Positions 7,923-17,552 of a stretch of 64,000 bases of DNA are shown piece by piece. Below the pieces are notes generated by a model. That model was not told the origin of the DNA. It was given only the letters and a program-made list of their open reading frames with translations, and did not search any database. Both the position numbers and the translations under genes were made by a program. The stretch spans positions 1-64,000 of the forward strand of contig NZ_AXAZ01000042.1 of NCBI RefSeq assembly GCF_000473065.1. The letters run 5' to 3'. Within the stretch, counting starts at the first letter, position 1. Every line of letters starts with the position of its first letter. The stretch is from Bradyrhizobium sp. WSM1743. GTDB lineage: Bacteria; Pseudomonadota; Alphaproteobacteria; Rhizobiales; Xanthobacteraceae.

Positions 7923-9191
7923 ATGGGCCCGCAATCTCCGCCTCATGCGAGATCCCAGTCGATCGGCAGCATTGCGTTCAGCGTCTCGATGGCATCGCGC
8001 TCCCCCTCCTCGTCCCGTATCTGGCCTTTGTTCGCGCTCAACTTCTTCATGGCCGACATGCAGTCCGGCATTGGGCCGTTCGTCGGGGTATTTCTTCAGG
8101 AGCGCGGCTGGGCCAGCGGACTGATCGGCACCGCCATGACCATCGGCAACGCCGCGGGCATGCTGATCACCACGCCGATCGGGGGCTTCATCGACGCCAG
8201 CCGCAACAAGCGGCTCTGGGTCGTCATTCCCGGCATCTGCGTCGTTCTCGCGTCCGCGATCATCCTGATCTCGCAGAACTTCTGGGCGGTGACGTTCTCG
8301 CAAGTCGCGCAATCGCTGGCGAGCGCCGCGATCGTGCCGGCGGTCACGGGCATCACGCTCGGCATCGCCAAGCAGAAGGGCTTCAATGCGCTCAATGGCC
8401 GCAACCAGGCCTTCAACCACGCCGGCAACATGGCTGGCGCCGCATTGTCGGGCTATCTCGGCTACAAGTTCGGCTACGTCGCCGTGTTCGCGCTGGCGGC
8501 CGTGTTCGGCGCCATCGCCATCGCCTGCGTCCTGATGATTCCGGCCAAGGCAATCGATGACCGCGCTTCGCGCGGCATCAAGGAGGACGATTCCAAGGCT
8601 CCGCCGGATGCGATCACGATGCTGCTCAAGCACAAGCCGCTGCTCGTGCTTGCACTCGCGCTCGCCCTGTTCCATCTCGGCAACGCCGCCATCGTGCCGC
8701 TCTATGGGCTTGCGGCGGTCGCCGAGGAACAGGCCAATGGCCCGAGCTTCGTCGCGACTACCGTGGTGATCGCACAAGGCGTGATGATCGTGACCTCTCT
8801 GATCGCGATGAAGGCCGCGAGCAAGCGCAACTACTGGCCGGTGATCCTGGTGTCTTTCATGTTCTTACCCGTCCGCGGGGTGCTCGCCTTCTTCGTCACG
8901 GGATGGTGGGGCGTCGTGCCGATGCAGGTGCTCGACGGCATCGGCACCGGGCTGCAAACTGTCGCCGTCCCCGGCATGGTCGCGCGTTCGCTCAACGGCA
9001 CCGGCCGCATCAATCTCGGCCAGGGCGCCGTGATCACGGTGCAGGGCGTCGGCGCAAGCCTCAGTCCCGCACTCGGCGGCTGGATCGCGCAATGGATCGG
9101 CTACGGACCGACCTTCCTGCTGCTCGGCGGGTTTGGCCTGGCGTCCATCGCGCTGTGGCTCGCCTTCGGGGCAGCGGTGAAGAAGTATTGA
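7923..9191 (+). CDS. Major facilitator superfamily transporter
   Basis: The 422-residue protein has about 12 hydrophobic segments after a polar N-terminus of about 33 residues. Typical MFS loops are visible, including GGFIDASRNKRLW between helices 2 and 3 and a long central loop with KAIDDRASRGIKEDD. Substrate is unknown. The start is uncertain: the first ATG (7923) has no good ribosome site, and an in-frame ATG at 7989 just before RSPSSSRIWPLFALNFFMAD would remove the polar extension. Confidence 0.85.
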   Translation: MGPQSPPHARSQSIGSIAFSVSMASRSPSSSRIWPLFALNFFMADMQSGIGPFVGVFLQERGWASGLIGTAMTIGNAAGMLITTPIGGFIDASRNKRLWVVIPGICVVLASAIILISQNFWAVTFSQVAQSLASAAIVPAVTGITLGIAKQKGFNALNGRNQAFNHAGNMAGAALSGYLGYKFGYVAVFALAAVFGAIAIACVLMIPAKAIDDRASRGIKEDDSKAPPDAITMLLKHKPLLVLALALALFHLGNAAIVPLYGLAAVAEEQANGPSFVATTVVIAQGVMIVTSLIAMKAASKRNYWPVILVSFMFLPVRGVLAFFVTGWWGVVPMQVLDGIGTGLQTVAVPGMVARSLNGTGRINLGQGAVITVQGVGASLSPALGGWIAQWIGYGPTFLLLGGFGLASIALWLAFGAAVKKY

Positions 9192-9357
9192 CTCACCGGC
9201 GCGCGGAATGCCGAGCTGCGGCACCTGGTCGCTGGCGCAGCGCGTAGTTGCGTGTGGCTTTTCGCGCAATCCCACGCTTTTCTCGTTGTCGCAGCTCGGC
9301 GCGCCGCGCGAGGATGCGATCCGCACCAAATCACCAACGAATGTTTTCCAGTGACCG

Positions 9358-10308
9358 ATGACCCAGCCGCAACTCTCATTCGATGGAGATCCGAACGGTC
9401 CGGCCTATGAAGAATGGCGCGAGCAGTTTTGCCGCCGGGTCGCGAACGTCGACTTCGTGCCGGTCGGGGAAGGGCGCGTTCACCGGACCATTGCGCCTGC
9501 CATTCTTCCCCGCATCAGGCTCTCGGCATCGTTCGGCACGCCGATGTCTTTCGTGTCATTGGGGACGAACGACGAATTGGTGATCACGATGTCGCCCAAT
9601 TCGGCATTGCGTGGGGCCATGGGGAAACGCCCGCTGGAGGTCGCCGCCGGCGACATCACGATTGGCGATCCCTCAATCAAGGGGGCCCAAATCACGCAAC
9701 TGACGTATGGTAATTTCCAGACCGCACTGCTGCCGCGCAAGGCACTGCTGCGCGCGTGTCCGAATGCCGAGGACCTGATTGCACGGTCGATTCCCGGCGC
9801 CAACCCGATCACGTCGATGTTCCTGCGATATTATGACCTCGCGCATGCGCACGCGGACAAGCTCGCGCCGGCGGAGCTCGACGCGGTCTCGCAGCACCTG
9901 TTCGACCTCGCCGTCCTGATGCTCGGCGCACGCGGCGATGCTGCCGAAGAAGCTCGATTGCGCGGCCTTGCGGCAGCGCGTTTCGACGCCCTCAAATCCG
10001 ACATCCTGGCGCAGCTGGATAGCCCCGCATTGTCGCTGTCCGACCTCGCAGCCGCGCACCGGATCAGCCCGCGCAGCATCCAATTGCTGTTCGAGCGGGC
10101 CGGCATCACCTATAGCGGCTTCGTGCTGGAGCAACGATTACTGCGCGCCGAGCGACTGCTGCGAAATCCTGCCATGCGCAGCCGCAAGATCATCGAGATC
10201 GCGCATCTCGCGGGATTCCACGATGTATCTTACTTCCATCGCGTATTTCGCCGCCGCTTCGGACAAACACCCGATGACATGAGGAAGCTCGCCGGCGACG
10301 CCGGCTAG
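9358..10308 (+). CDS. AraC-family transcriptional regulator
   Basis: The 316-residue protein has a divergent N-terminal sensing region and a C-terminal double helix-turn-helix: first helix pair in LSLSDLAAAHRISPRSIQLL (about 225-245), second in IIEIAHLAGFHDVSYFHRVF followed by RRRFGQTPDDMR. The N-terminal part resembles AraC-binding-like domains that sense small effectors. The nearest genes are the upstream MFS transporter and the convergent acyl-CoA ligase; the target is not evident. Confidence 0.87.
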   Translation: MTQPQLSFDGDPNGPAYEEWREQFCRRVANVDFVPVGEGRVHRTIAPAILPRIRLSASFGTPMSFVSLGTNDELVITMSPNSALRGAMGKRPLEVAAGDITIGDPSIKGAQITQLTYGNFQTALLPRKALLRACPNAEDLIARSIPGANPITSMFLRYYDLAHAHADKLAPAELDAVSQHLFDLAVLMLGARGDAAEEARLRGLAAARFDALKSDILAQLDSPALSLSDLAAAHRISPRSIQLLFERAGITYSGFVLEQRLLRAERLLRNPAMRSRKIIEIAHLAGFHDVSYFHRVFRRRFGQTPDDMRKLAGDAG

Positions 10309-10335
10309 CAAACTCAGCGACGACGGCACCCGCCC

Positions 10336-11949
10336 CTACGTTCCAAAATTCTTCTGGATCGCCTTGTCGAGTGTCTCGCCGCCGACGAAGCGCTGGCGCA
10401 GCTCGCGCTTGAGCAGCTTGCCGCTCGGATTCTTCGGCAGGCTATCCACGAAGATGACGCGCTTGGGCACCTTGAAATGCGCCATCTGGCCGGCGCAGTG
10501 CTGGATGACCGCGTCCTCGTCCAGCTTCTCGCCGCTCTTGACCACGACGATCGCGGTCACCGCCTCGATCCAGCGCGGATCGGGCAGGCCTACGACGGCG
10601 ACCTCGGAGACGGCGGGGATGCGGTAGATCATCTCCTCGACCTCGCGGCTCGCGACGTTCTCGCCGCCGGTCTTGATCATGTCCTTGACACGATCGACCA
10701 CGGTGATGTGACCTTCCTCGTCGACGGTGGCGAGATCGCCGGAATGAAACCAGCCGCCGGAGAACGCCGCCGCGGTCTTGACGGGATCGTTGTAATAGCC
10801 GGAGAGCAGATGCGGCGAGCGGTGCACGATCTCGCCGACTTCGCCGACCTTGACGTCCTCCATCGCCGTGGTGACCACGCGCGTCTCGACATTGAGGACG
10901 GGCTTGCCGGCCGAGCCGGCCTTGCGCAATTGATCCTCGGGCCGCAGCACGGTCGCGAGCGGTGCGATCTCGGTCTGGCCGTAGAAATTCCAGAACCTGA
11001 CATTGGGCAGGCGCCGCTGCAGCTCGAGCAGCACCTCCACCGGCATGATCGAGGCGCCGTAATAGCCCTTCTGCAACGTCGATAGATCGGTCTTGTCGAA
11101 GTTCGGCGAGCGCAGCATTGCGATCCAGATCGTCGGCGGCGCGAAGAACGAGGTGATCTTGTGCGCCTGGATCAGCGCCAGAATATTGTCGGCGGTCGGC
11201 TTGCCCGTGATCACGCCGGAGGCGCCGAGATAAACCTGCGGTCCCAGGAACACGTCGAGCTGGGCGCAGTGATACAGCGGCAGCGCATGCAGGAACTTGT
11301 CCTCCACGCTCATGCCGCCGTCGATGATGCAGCTGACATACTGCCACATCACGGCTTCATGGGTCAGCATCGCGCCCTTGGGCAGCGATTCCGTGCCGCT
11401 GGTGTAGACGATCTGCGCGAGATCGCGGCTGTCGACCGATGCGTCCAGGAACGAGCCGTCGGCGTCGAGGAGAGCGTCGAAAGTGGTGAGGCCCGCAGGC
11501 GCCGTGGCCGGATCCTCGCCCGGCAGCCAGATCATCTTCTCGACCGCGCAATCTTTCGCGCTCGCCGCGCGTGCGGGCTCGACGAAATCAGGTCCGGTCG
11601 CGAGCAGCTTTGCGCCGGAGCTCTTCAGGATGAAATTGATCTCGTCCGGATTGAGCATGAAATTGATCGGCACCAGCACCGCGCCGATCCGCGCCACGGC
11701 GAAGCGCAGCGCGGCGAAGGCGTGCGAATTGCGCGAGAGCACGGCGAGGCGGTCGCCCTTCCTGACGCCGAGACCGAGCAGGCCGCGGCCGAGCCGGTTG
11801 CAGATCGCGTCCATCTCGGCAAAGCTCCAGCTGACATTGCCGCAGCTCACCGCGAGCTTGGCCGGCTCACGGCCCGCCGAGCGGCGCAGGAGATCGCCAA
11901 TGGAATGCTCGCGCGCTTTCGAGATGGTGGCTTCGGTGTCGCCGGTCAT
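10336..11949 (-). CDS. AMP-forming acyl-CoA synthetase
   Basis: The 537-residue ligase activates a carboxylic acid to its CoA thioester through an acyl-adenylate. The adenylate-forming signature reads YTSGTESLPKGAMLTH, followed by FYGQTE and WFHSGDLATVDEEGH, and the C-terminal catalytic Lys is in KNPSGKLLKREL. A strong GGAGGGAC site sets the start at 11949. A GntR/FCD regulator lies just upstream on the same strand (55 bp), and a binding protein is divergent from that, so this may be a transport-plus-activation unit for an aromatic or aliphatic acid (inference). Confidence 0.92.
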   Translation of the reverse strand: MTGDTEATISKAREHSIGDLLRRSAGREPAKLAVSCGNVSWSFAEMDAICNRLGRGLLGLGVRKGDRLAVLSRNSHAFAALRFAVARIGAVLVPINFMLNPDEINFILKSSGAKLLATGPDFVEPARAASAKDCAVEKMIWLPGEDPATAPAGLTTFDALLDADGSFLDASVDSRDLAQIVYTSGTESLPKGAMLTHEAVMWQYVSCIIDGGMSVEDKFLHALPLYHCAQLDVFLGPQVYLGASGVITGKPTADNILALIQAHKITSFFAPPTIWIAMLRSPNFDKTDLSTLQKGYYGASIMPVEVLLELQRRLPNVRFWNFYGQTEIAPLATVLRPEDQLRKAGSAGKPVLNVETRVVTTAMEDVKVGEVGEIVHRSPHLLSGYYNDPVKTAAAFSGGWFHSGDLATVDEEGHITVVDRVKDMIKTGGENVASREVEEMIYRIPAVSEVAVVGLPDPRWIEAVTAIVVVKSGEKLDEDAVIQHCAGQMAHFKVPKRVIFVDSLPKNPSGKLLKRELRQRFVGGETLDKAIQKNFGT

Positions 11950-12004
11950 GTGTCCCTCCAATTGATTATCTTTGCTTGTTGAAACCGTTTGAAATCCACG
12001 GGCG

Positions 12005-12784
12005 CTATCTGCGCCGGGTCGCCTGCGCGTGCTCCATGTACATGTGCTCGACCGAGCGATCGAGCGAAGCGATCTTCTCGAAGCCGCGTCGCCAGTCCTG
12101 CAAGTGCCGGCGCGTCCACAGCACGCCGGCCTCGCGGTCGCGGCGGCGGATCGCGTCGATGAGATGGCGGTGCGCCGCGACGAGACGCGGGCCGCCTTCG
12201 GCGACACCGGTCACGATCATCTCGGTGGTCGGATAGAACAATTGCGCAGCCGGCTCGCGTGCGAGCTGGAGCACGCGGTTTTGCGAGGCCTTCGCAACCA
12301 GCACGTGGAATTCGGCGTCGCATTCGGCGAGCATCGCGGGATTGCCCACAACGGCCTCGCTGCGCGCGAGATTGTTGGTGAGCTCCGCGATGTTTTGTTC
12401 CGTCGCGCGCTCCACCGCGCCTTCGATGCTGGCGACCTCCAGCGTCATCGAGGCCTCGTAGAGTTCGCGGAAGGTGACCTCGTGCAGGACCAGCGCGCGG
12501 CTGAGACGGCTTGCGAGCTTGCTGTAGCGCGGCAGGCAGGCGTGCAGGCGACGCGAGGAATCGCGCCGGATCAGTCCGCCCTCCTCCAGCACGCGGATGC
12601 CCTCGCGAATGGTCGAGCGATTGACGCCGAACTGGCGGACCAAATCATGCTCGGTGCCGATGGGATCGCCCGGCTTGATACGGCCATTGACGATCTCGCG
12701 CTCGATGGCGTCCGCGACCTTCTGATAGGCGGGCGCGACATCGATCGGACGAAAGAGCGGCGCAACGGGCAAATCAGACCTCAT
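12005..12784 (-). CDS. GntR-family (FCD) transcriptional regulator
   Basis: The 259-residue regulator has a winged helix (AYQKVADAIEREIVNGRIKP, then TEHDLVRQFGVNRSTIREGI) and a C-terminal all-helical FCD domain with the metal ligands in ECDAEFHVLVA and a later AAHRHLIDAI. It probably represses itself and the divergent binding-protein gene through two identical TTGTCGGACAA sites. The start at 12784 lies only about 11 bp after the predicted transcription start and has no ribosome site, so the mRNA may be nearly leaderless. Confidence 0.9.
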   Translation of the reverse strand: MRSDLPVAPLFRPIDVAPAYQKVADAIEREIVNGRIKPGDPIGTEHDLVRQFGVNRSTIREGIRVLEEGGLIRRDSSRRLHACLPRYSKLASRLSRALVLHEVTFRELYEASMTLEVASIEGAVERATEQNIAELTNNLARSEAVVGNPAMLAECDAEFHVLVAKASQNRVLQLAREPAAQLFYPTTEMIVTGVAEGGPRLVAAHRHLIDAIRRRDREAGVLWTRRHLQDWRRGFEKIASLDRSVEHMYMEHAQATRRR

Positions 12785-12790
12785 TGGCGA

Positions 12791-12801
12791 TTGTCGGACA
12801 A
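12791..12801. promoter_or_regulatory. GntR-type operator, copy 1 (TTGTCGGACAA)
   Basis: A perfect 11-bp palindrome with a central G lies directly downstream of the -10 box of the regulator's own promoter. The identical core recurs at 12891-12901. TTGTC-n-GACAA fits the binding-site style of FCD-type GntR repressors (family knowledge). Confidence 0.8.
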
Positions 12802-12830
12802 ACTATAGCATTGACCGCAGAATGCGTCAA
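12802..12830 (-). promoter_or_regulatory. Promoter of the GntR gene
   Basis: On the minus strand TTGACG (12830-12825), a 17-bp spacer and TATAGT (12807-12802) form a near-consensus promoter, with the operator immediately downstream. Confidence 0.75.
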
Positions 12831-12862
12831 ACTGCCGTTATTCCGGCGGTACATGCAACAAA

Positions 12863-12891
12863 TTGACTCTGCCGGAACCCGGCTCTAGCTT
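12863..12891 (+). promoter_or_regulatory. Promoter of the binding-protein gene
   Basis: TTGACT (12863-12868), a 17-bp spacer and TAGCTT (12886-12891) fit a weak sigma-70-type promoter whose -10 overlaps the second GntR-type operator. Confidence 0.55.
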
Positions 12892-12902
12892 TGTCGGACA
12901 AA
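12890..12902. promoter_or_regulatory. GntR-type operator, copy 2 (TTTGTCGGACAAA)
   Basis: A perfect 13-bp palindrome overlaps the end of the predicted -10 box and covers the expected start of transcription for the binding-protein gene. Its 11-bp core is identical to the site at 12791-12801. Confidence 0.8.
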
Positions 12903-12939
12903 GGGAACAGAATGGTCCCGCTCAAGAGGAAACGTATCC

Positions 12940-14145
12940 ATGAAACCTATCGCGGCACTCGTGTCTGCCGCCGGCTTGCTGTCGGCTGCCCTGATCACCC
13001 CCGCCTCGGCCCAGCAGGCGCCTCTCAAGATCGGGGTGCTCTCCGACTTCTCTTCGGTCTATTCCGACATCGGTGGCATGGGGAATGTCGAGGCGACCAA
13101 AATGGCGATCGAGGATTTTGGCGGTCAGATGTTCGGCAAGCCGATCGACATGGTCAGCGCCGACGTGCTCAACAAGCCCGACGTCGCCTCCACCATCGCC
13201 CGCAAATGGTGGGAGACCGAAGGCGTCGACATGATCATCGATCTGCCGACCTCAGCGACCGCGCTCGCGGTGATGGAGCTGTCGAAGCAGTACGAGAAGA
13301 TCATGATCGTGACGGATGCGGCGAGCTCCGATATCACCGGCAAATCGTGCTCGCCCTACACCGCGCACTGGACCTACGACACCTATGCCAACGCCCATAC
13401 CGTCGGCAGCGCCATCGTCAAGAACGGCGGCGACACCTGGTTCTTCCTGACCGCCGACTACGTGTTCGGCCATTCGGTCGAGCGCGACACCGGTGACGTC
13501 GTGAAGGCCTCCGGCGGCAAGGTGCTGGGCAGCGTCAAGCATCCCCTCAACACGGCGGATTTCTCCTCGTTCCTGCTTCAGGCCCAGGCTTCCAAGGCCA
13601 AGATCATCGGTCTTGCGAACGGCGGCGGCGACACCATCAACGCGATCAAGCAGGCCGGCGAGTTCGGTATCGTCGCCGGGGGGCAGAACCTGGCTGCGAT
13701 CGTGATGTTCATCTCCGACGTGCACAGCCTGGGCTTAAAGCTGGCGCAAGGCCTGATCATCACCGAGGCCTATTATTGGGACCTCAACGACAAGACCCGC
13801 GCCTTCGGCAAGCGCTTCCTGGAGCGCGTCAAGCGCATGCCGACCATGAACCAGGCCGCGACCTACAGCGCGACGCTGCATTACCTCAAGGCGGTGCAGG
13901 CCGCCGGCACCCGCGACACCAAGACGGTGATGGCCAAGATGCGCGAGCTGCCGGTGCGAGACGCCTTCACCGACAACGGCGTGCTGCGCGAGGACGGCCG
14001 CATGGTGCATAGCATGTACCTGTTCCAGGTGAAGAAGCCGGAGGAATCGAAGGGACCGTGGGACTATTACAAGCTGCTCGCCGAAGTTCCCGCTGACCAG
14101 GCGTTCCGACCGCTGAAGGACGGCGGCTGCCCGCTGGTGAAGTGA
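12940..14145 (+). CDS. Periplasmic branched-chain-amino-acid-type binding protein
   Basis: The 401-residue protein has a signal peptide ending near ASAQQA and a type I periplasmic-binding fold (IGVLSDFSSVYSDIGG, later TWFFLTADYVFGHS and IIGLANGGGDT). Members of this Leu/Ile/Val-like family serve ABC importers for amino acids and also for aromatic and short-chain acids. No permease or ATPase gene adjoins it, so the transporter is encoded elsewhere. It is divergent from a GntR regulator with an operator over its promoter; the acyl-CoA ligase beyond suggests a carboxylic acid ligand (inference). Confidence 0.9.
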   Translation: MKPIAALVSAAGLLSAALITPASAQQAPLKIGVLSDFSSVYSDIGGMGNVEATKMAIEDFGGQMFGKPIDMVSADVLNKPDVASTIARKWWETEGVDMIIDLPTSATALAVMELSKQYEKIMIVTDAASSDITGKSCSPYTAHWTYDTYANAHTVGSAIVKNGGDTWFFLTADYVFGHSVERDTGDVVKASGGKVLGSVKHPLNTADFSSFLLQAQASKAKIIGLANGGGDTINAIKQAGEFGIVAGGQNLAAIVMFISDVHSLGLKLAQGLIITEAYYWDLNDKTRAFGKRFLERVKRMPTMNQAATYSATLHYLKAVQAAGTRDTKTVMAKMRELPVRDAFTDNGVLREDGRMVHSMYLFQVKKPEESKGPWDYYKLLAEVPADQAFRPLKDGGCPLVK

Positions 14146-14217
14146 GACTCGAAGGCGCGCGAAGCAAGACCGCGCGCGCTTGGCCTGCCCGCTGTCGCGC
14201 GGACCCGCCTGCTCCCA

Positions 14218-17200
14218 TCAGGTCACCTCGTCGCCGCTCGCAAGCATTCCGGTCAGCATCGCTTCGGCTTTGTGCTTGAGCGGCAGCGCGCCGCTGTCGG
14301 AGGCGAGCGCGATGGCGGCGCGCAGCGCGACGAGGATGGCGGCCTTGTTCGCCGCGTCCGACGGTGGCGTCACGACGGCTTCGCCGAACAGGGCCTCGGC
14401 CTCGAGGCCCGAAAACCCCTGCTGGCGGGCGGTGTTGCGCGCCTCGCGCAGCATGTTCTGCGCGGCCCTGACATCGCCGAGGCGGTGGGTGGCGAGCGCC
14501 AGGTAGATCGAGCTGCGCAGCACCGCCGAGGTATAACCGACCGCCCTCGCCTCCTCGCGCGCTTCAGTCAGCATGCCGCGCGCCCGGTCGAACAGCCCCT
14601 GCTCCAGATACGCGATGCCGAGATGACAGGCCAGCACCGGCACGAACAGCCGAATGCCGTGCTTCTGCGCCAGGACAAAGCCATCTTCGAGAATGGCAGC
14701 GGCCGCGGCGGGATCGTTCCGGCCGAGCTTGAGCCAACCGCCGCTATAGGCCGCGGCGACGCGGTCATAGGGGCGGCCGGTCTCCTCGGCAATCGCGGCG
14801 GCCTGTTGCTGGAGCTGCTCGGCGGCGTCGAGCTCGCGCATGACGGTGTGGGTGAAGCTCTTCATCATGCAGCAGAGGAGGAGTGTATATTTCGGCGGCG
14901 TGGCGAAGGGCGCACTCGCTTCCATCCCCATGAGATGAGCACGGGCCTGTGCGAACGTCTGCTCTGCCTCGCGATAGCGTCCGGCAAGAAAGTACGCTTG
15001 GCCGAGATTGTATAGTGCGAGGTTGCGCCACCCCGGATTACCTGTTTCCTCGGCAAGACCAACAACTTCCTCACCGAGAGCAACAGCTTCGGTGGGCGTC
15101 CCGTAGAAGTTCTGTCCGCCGGCCATGACCGTCATGGCGGCAACCTTCCTGCCGACGTCTTCGATCTCGCTGGCCCTGCGGTCGGCTTCCTTTCCCAGAT
15201 CGACCCACTCGGCAATCCGACCGGACCAGATGAAGGCCATGCGCGCCTCCATCCGGAGATCGATGGCATTCGTCTCCCGCGAACGCGTCATCGGAGTCTT
15301 ATCGAGCGAACTCATCGCCGTCTGGAAATAGTCGACCGCATCGGCATATGCCGAACGCAAAAGACACTTTTGTGCGGCGATTCTCCCGTAGCTGAACGCC
15401 TTCGGCCAGTCCTTGGCACGTACCGCATGGTAATAGAGGGCGTCGGGATCATCTCTCCACGTACCGTCGCTCTCGAAAGCCGCAAGAACGCGCGCATGTA
15501 TGCTCTCGCGTACCTTTTCAACCATCGATTCATAGGTAACTTGGCGGACCATTTCATGCCGAAACTCAAGCGAATTCTCGAGGTCGCTATCGATCCGAAC
15601 GAGAAGCTCAGCGCGGTCGAGCGCCGCAAGGCAATCCTGGAAGGCGTTTTCAGGCAGCGCCGAGACCTTCTGCACGACCGCTTCGTTCGATCGCGGTCCC
15701 AATGCGGCAGCCACCTGCAAGACGAGGCGCTCCTGTCGCGACACGCGATCCAGCCGCGCTGCAATCACGCCTTGGATGCTCGCGGGGATGCCCAGCTCCT
15801 CAATCGGCCGAACGAGAGCCAGATCGCCCCACTGACCGCGCAGCGTACCGTTATCTTTCAGCCCACGGCAGACCTCCTCGATGAATAGCGGGACGTTTGC
15901 CGTGTGAGAAATGATCCGGTTCTTCAAGTCGCCATTTGTCGCGGATGTGCCAAGCATGTCGGCCAGCATCGCCAATCCTGAATCATCGTCCAATGGACGC
16001 ATCGCAATCACCTCGGCATGACAACGCGCGATCCATTCCGGCATTCCGTTCGGTCGGCTCGTCAGGAACACGAACAGATTGGGAGCCTGGAGCGACGCAA
16101 TGGCCGCAATAACGTTGTCGCTGGCTCGATCGACCCAGTGTAAGTCCTCTATGAGAAGAATGGCGCTCTTTCGCCGGACCACGCTTTCCACGATCGCGCA
16201 GCTTGCCTCGGAAATTGCGCGACCACGCGCGTAAGGCTCCAATTCGCTCCAGCGCGGATCGGAAATGGGCAAATCCAGCACTGCATCGATTGCAAGCCGA
16301 TGCACCGCCGACAAATCCTCTCGAGGATCTCCCAGGCGATCCGAGTCCTTTGCGACGGCCTCGAGGACAGAAAGCACCAGACGCTTCAAGGTGCTGAATG
16401 GCGCCCCCTGAAGGTTAGGGCTGCATTCGGCGTCGAGCAGCAGCCAGCCATCGGTCCGAAGATCCTGCACAAACTCGTGTGCAAGCCGCGATTTTCCAAT
16501 GCCGGCGTCGCCCATCAGCAGAACAGTCTGCCGACTCGTCGTAACCCTTTCCGCGGCACGCCACAGCAGCGCCCGCTCCGTCGTGCGATCAACAAACCGG
16601 GAAACGCTGCGCGCACGCCGCACCCGCCAGCTCGAAAGATCGCTCGCTCCGACAACGCGATACACAGGTAGGGCTTCGCTGAAGCCACGCAGGCTCTTGC
16701 GGCCAAGAAAATCAAAGCGGACGTGCCCGTCTGCCAGCTTCTGGCAGGCTTCGGACACATAGATCTGGTTTGCCTCAGCCGCCGACTCCAGCCGCGCGGC
16801 CAAGTGCTGGGCTGCGCCACCAATCTCATAAACCTTGGAAAACTCGCTGGAGACCATGTAGGCCACCACATGGCCCGAGTGGAGGCCGACCCGGACCTGA
16901 AGTCCGGGATCGCCAAGGCTGCCTACACGCCGGACCAGCTCGATGGCCGCGTGGCAGGCCAAGGGTGCATGGTTGTCGTCGGCGATCGGGGCGCCAAAGA
17001 CGGCCGCCAGCCCGTCCCCCAACTCCTTGCTGACAATTCCGCCAAACTGACGTACCGCGGCCCTCATCGCCGCCAGCGCCGGCTCAAGGCGCGAGACGGC
17101 CTCCTCCGGCTCCAATTCGGCAACCAGACCCGTGGAGTCCACGACATCAGCTCGCAGGATCGTCACAAAACGACGTTCGCTGTCGGGATCGACTTGCTTG

Positions 17201-17274
17201 CGCACTGCGGCCCCGCATTTGGAGCACCAGCTATCGTCCGGATCGATCGCCGACTGACATGCGAAGCAATGCAT
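14218..17274 (-). CDS. Zinc-ribbon, class III cyclase, AAA ATPase and TPR multidomain protein
   Basis: The 1018-residue protein opens with a zinc ribbon (CFACQSAID and CSKCGAAV), then a class III nucleotidyl-cyclase domain (about 35-210) with metal Asp residues in RADVVDST and GDGLAAVFG. The motif that normally carries the transition-state Asn reads QHLAARLE, with His at that place, so cyclase activity is uncertain. An AAA/STAND-type ATPase follows with Walker A GDAGIGKS at about 260 and Walker B ILLIEDLHW at about 370, and the second half is TPR-like helical repeats. Such proteins are thought to act as signalling switches. It is a single gene convergent with the binding protein. Confidence 0.87.
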   Translation of the reverse strand: MHCFACQSAIDPDDSWCSKCGAAVRKQVDPDSERRFVTILRADVVDSTGLVAELEPEEAVSRLEPALAAMRAAVRQFGGIVSKELGDGLAAVFGAPIADDNHAPLACHAAIELVRRVGSLGDPGLQVRVGLHSGHVVAYMVSSEFSKVYEIGGAAQHLAARLESAAEANQIYVSEACQKLADGHVRFDFLGRKSLRGFSEALPVYRVVGASDLSSWRVRRARSVSRFVDRTTERALLWRAAERVTTSRQTVLLMGDAGIGKSRLAHEFVQDLRTDGWLLLDAECSPNLQGAPFSTLKRLVLSVLEAVAKDSDRLGDPREDLSAVHRLAIDAVLDLPISDPRWSELEPYARGRAISEASCAIVESVVRRKSAILLIEDLHWVDRASDNVIAAIASLQAPNLFVFLTSRPNGMPEWIARCHAEVIAMRPLDDDSGLAMLADMLGTSATNGDLKNRIISHTANVPLFIEEVCRGLKDNGTLRGQWGDLALVRPIEELGIPASIQGVIAARLDRVSRQERLVLQVAAALGPRSNEAVVQKVSALPENAFQDCLAALDRAELLVRIDSDLENSLEFRHEMVRQVTYESMVEKVRESIHARVLAAFESDGTWRDDPDALYYHAVRAKDWPKAFSYGRIAAQKCLLRSAYADAVDYFQTAMSSLDKTPMTRSRETNAIDLRMEARMAFIWSGRIAEWVDLGKEADRRASEIEDVGRKVAAMTVMAGGQNFYGTPTEAVALGEEVVGLAEETGNPGWRNLALYNLGQAYFLAGRYREAEQTFAQARAHLMGMEASAPFATPPKYTLLLCCMMKSFTHTVMRELDAAEQLQQQAAAIAEETGRPYDRVAAAYSGGWLKLGRNDPAAAAAILEDGFVLAQKHGIRLFVPVLACHLGIAYLEQGLFDRARGMLTEAREEARAVGYTSAVLRSSIYLALATHRLGDVRAAQNMLREARNTARQQGFSGLEAEALFGEAVVTPPSDAANKAAILVALRAAIALASDSGALPLKHKAEAMLTGMLASGDEVT

Positions 17275-17552
17275 TCCTGCGCCTCAAAGGTCGCGGCCCT
17301 TCTGTCGACCAGAATCCACCGGCAACTTTCGACAACAATACCTATCAAGGACCGCTTAGCAATCGCGCTCGCTCCTCTGTCAGTAGGCACGGTGCGGTTG
17401 GCGATCTGGACGAAGCACAGTCCTGAGTGGTAGCGTAAACAATCCCAGCAAAGATGGGGCACGTTTTCGACGGCGTGAGGTCGGCCAGACTGATCAGCGT
17501 TGCCGGAGTTGTATGTATTTCGCAAAGCCAAGGAAATATTGAGGGAAATGCG

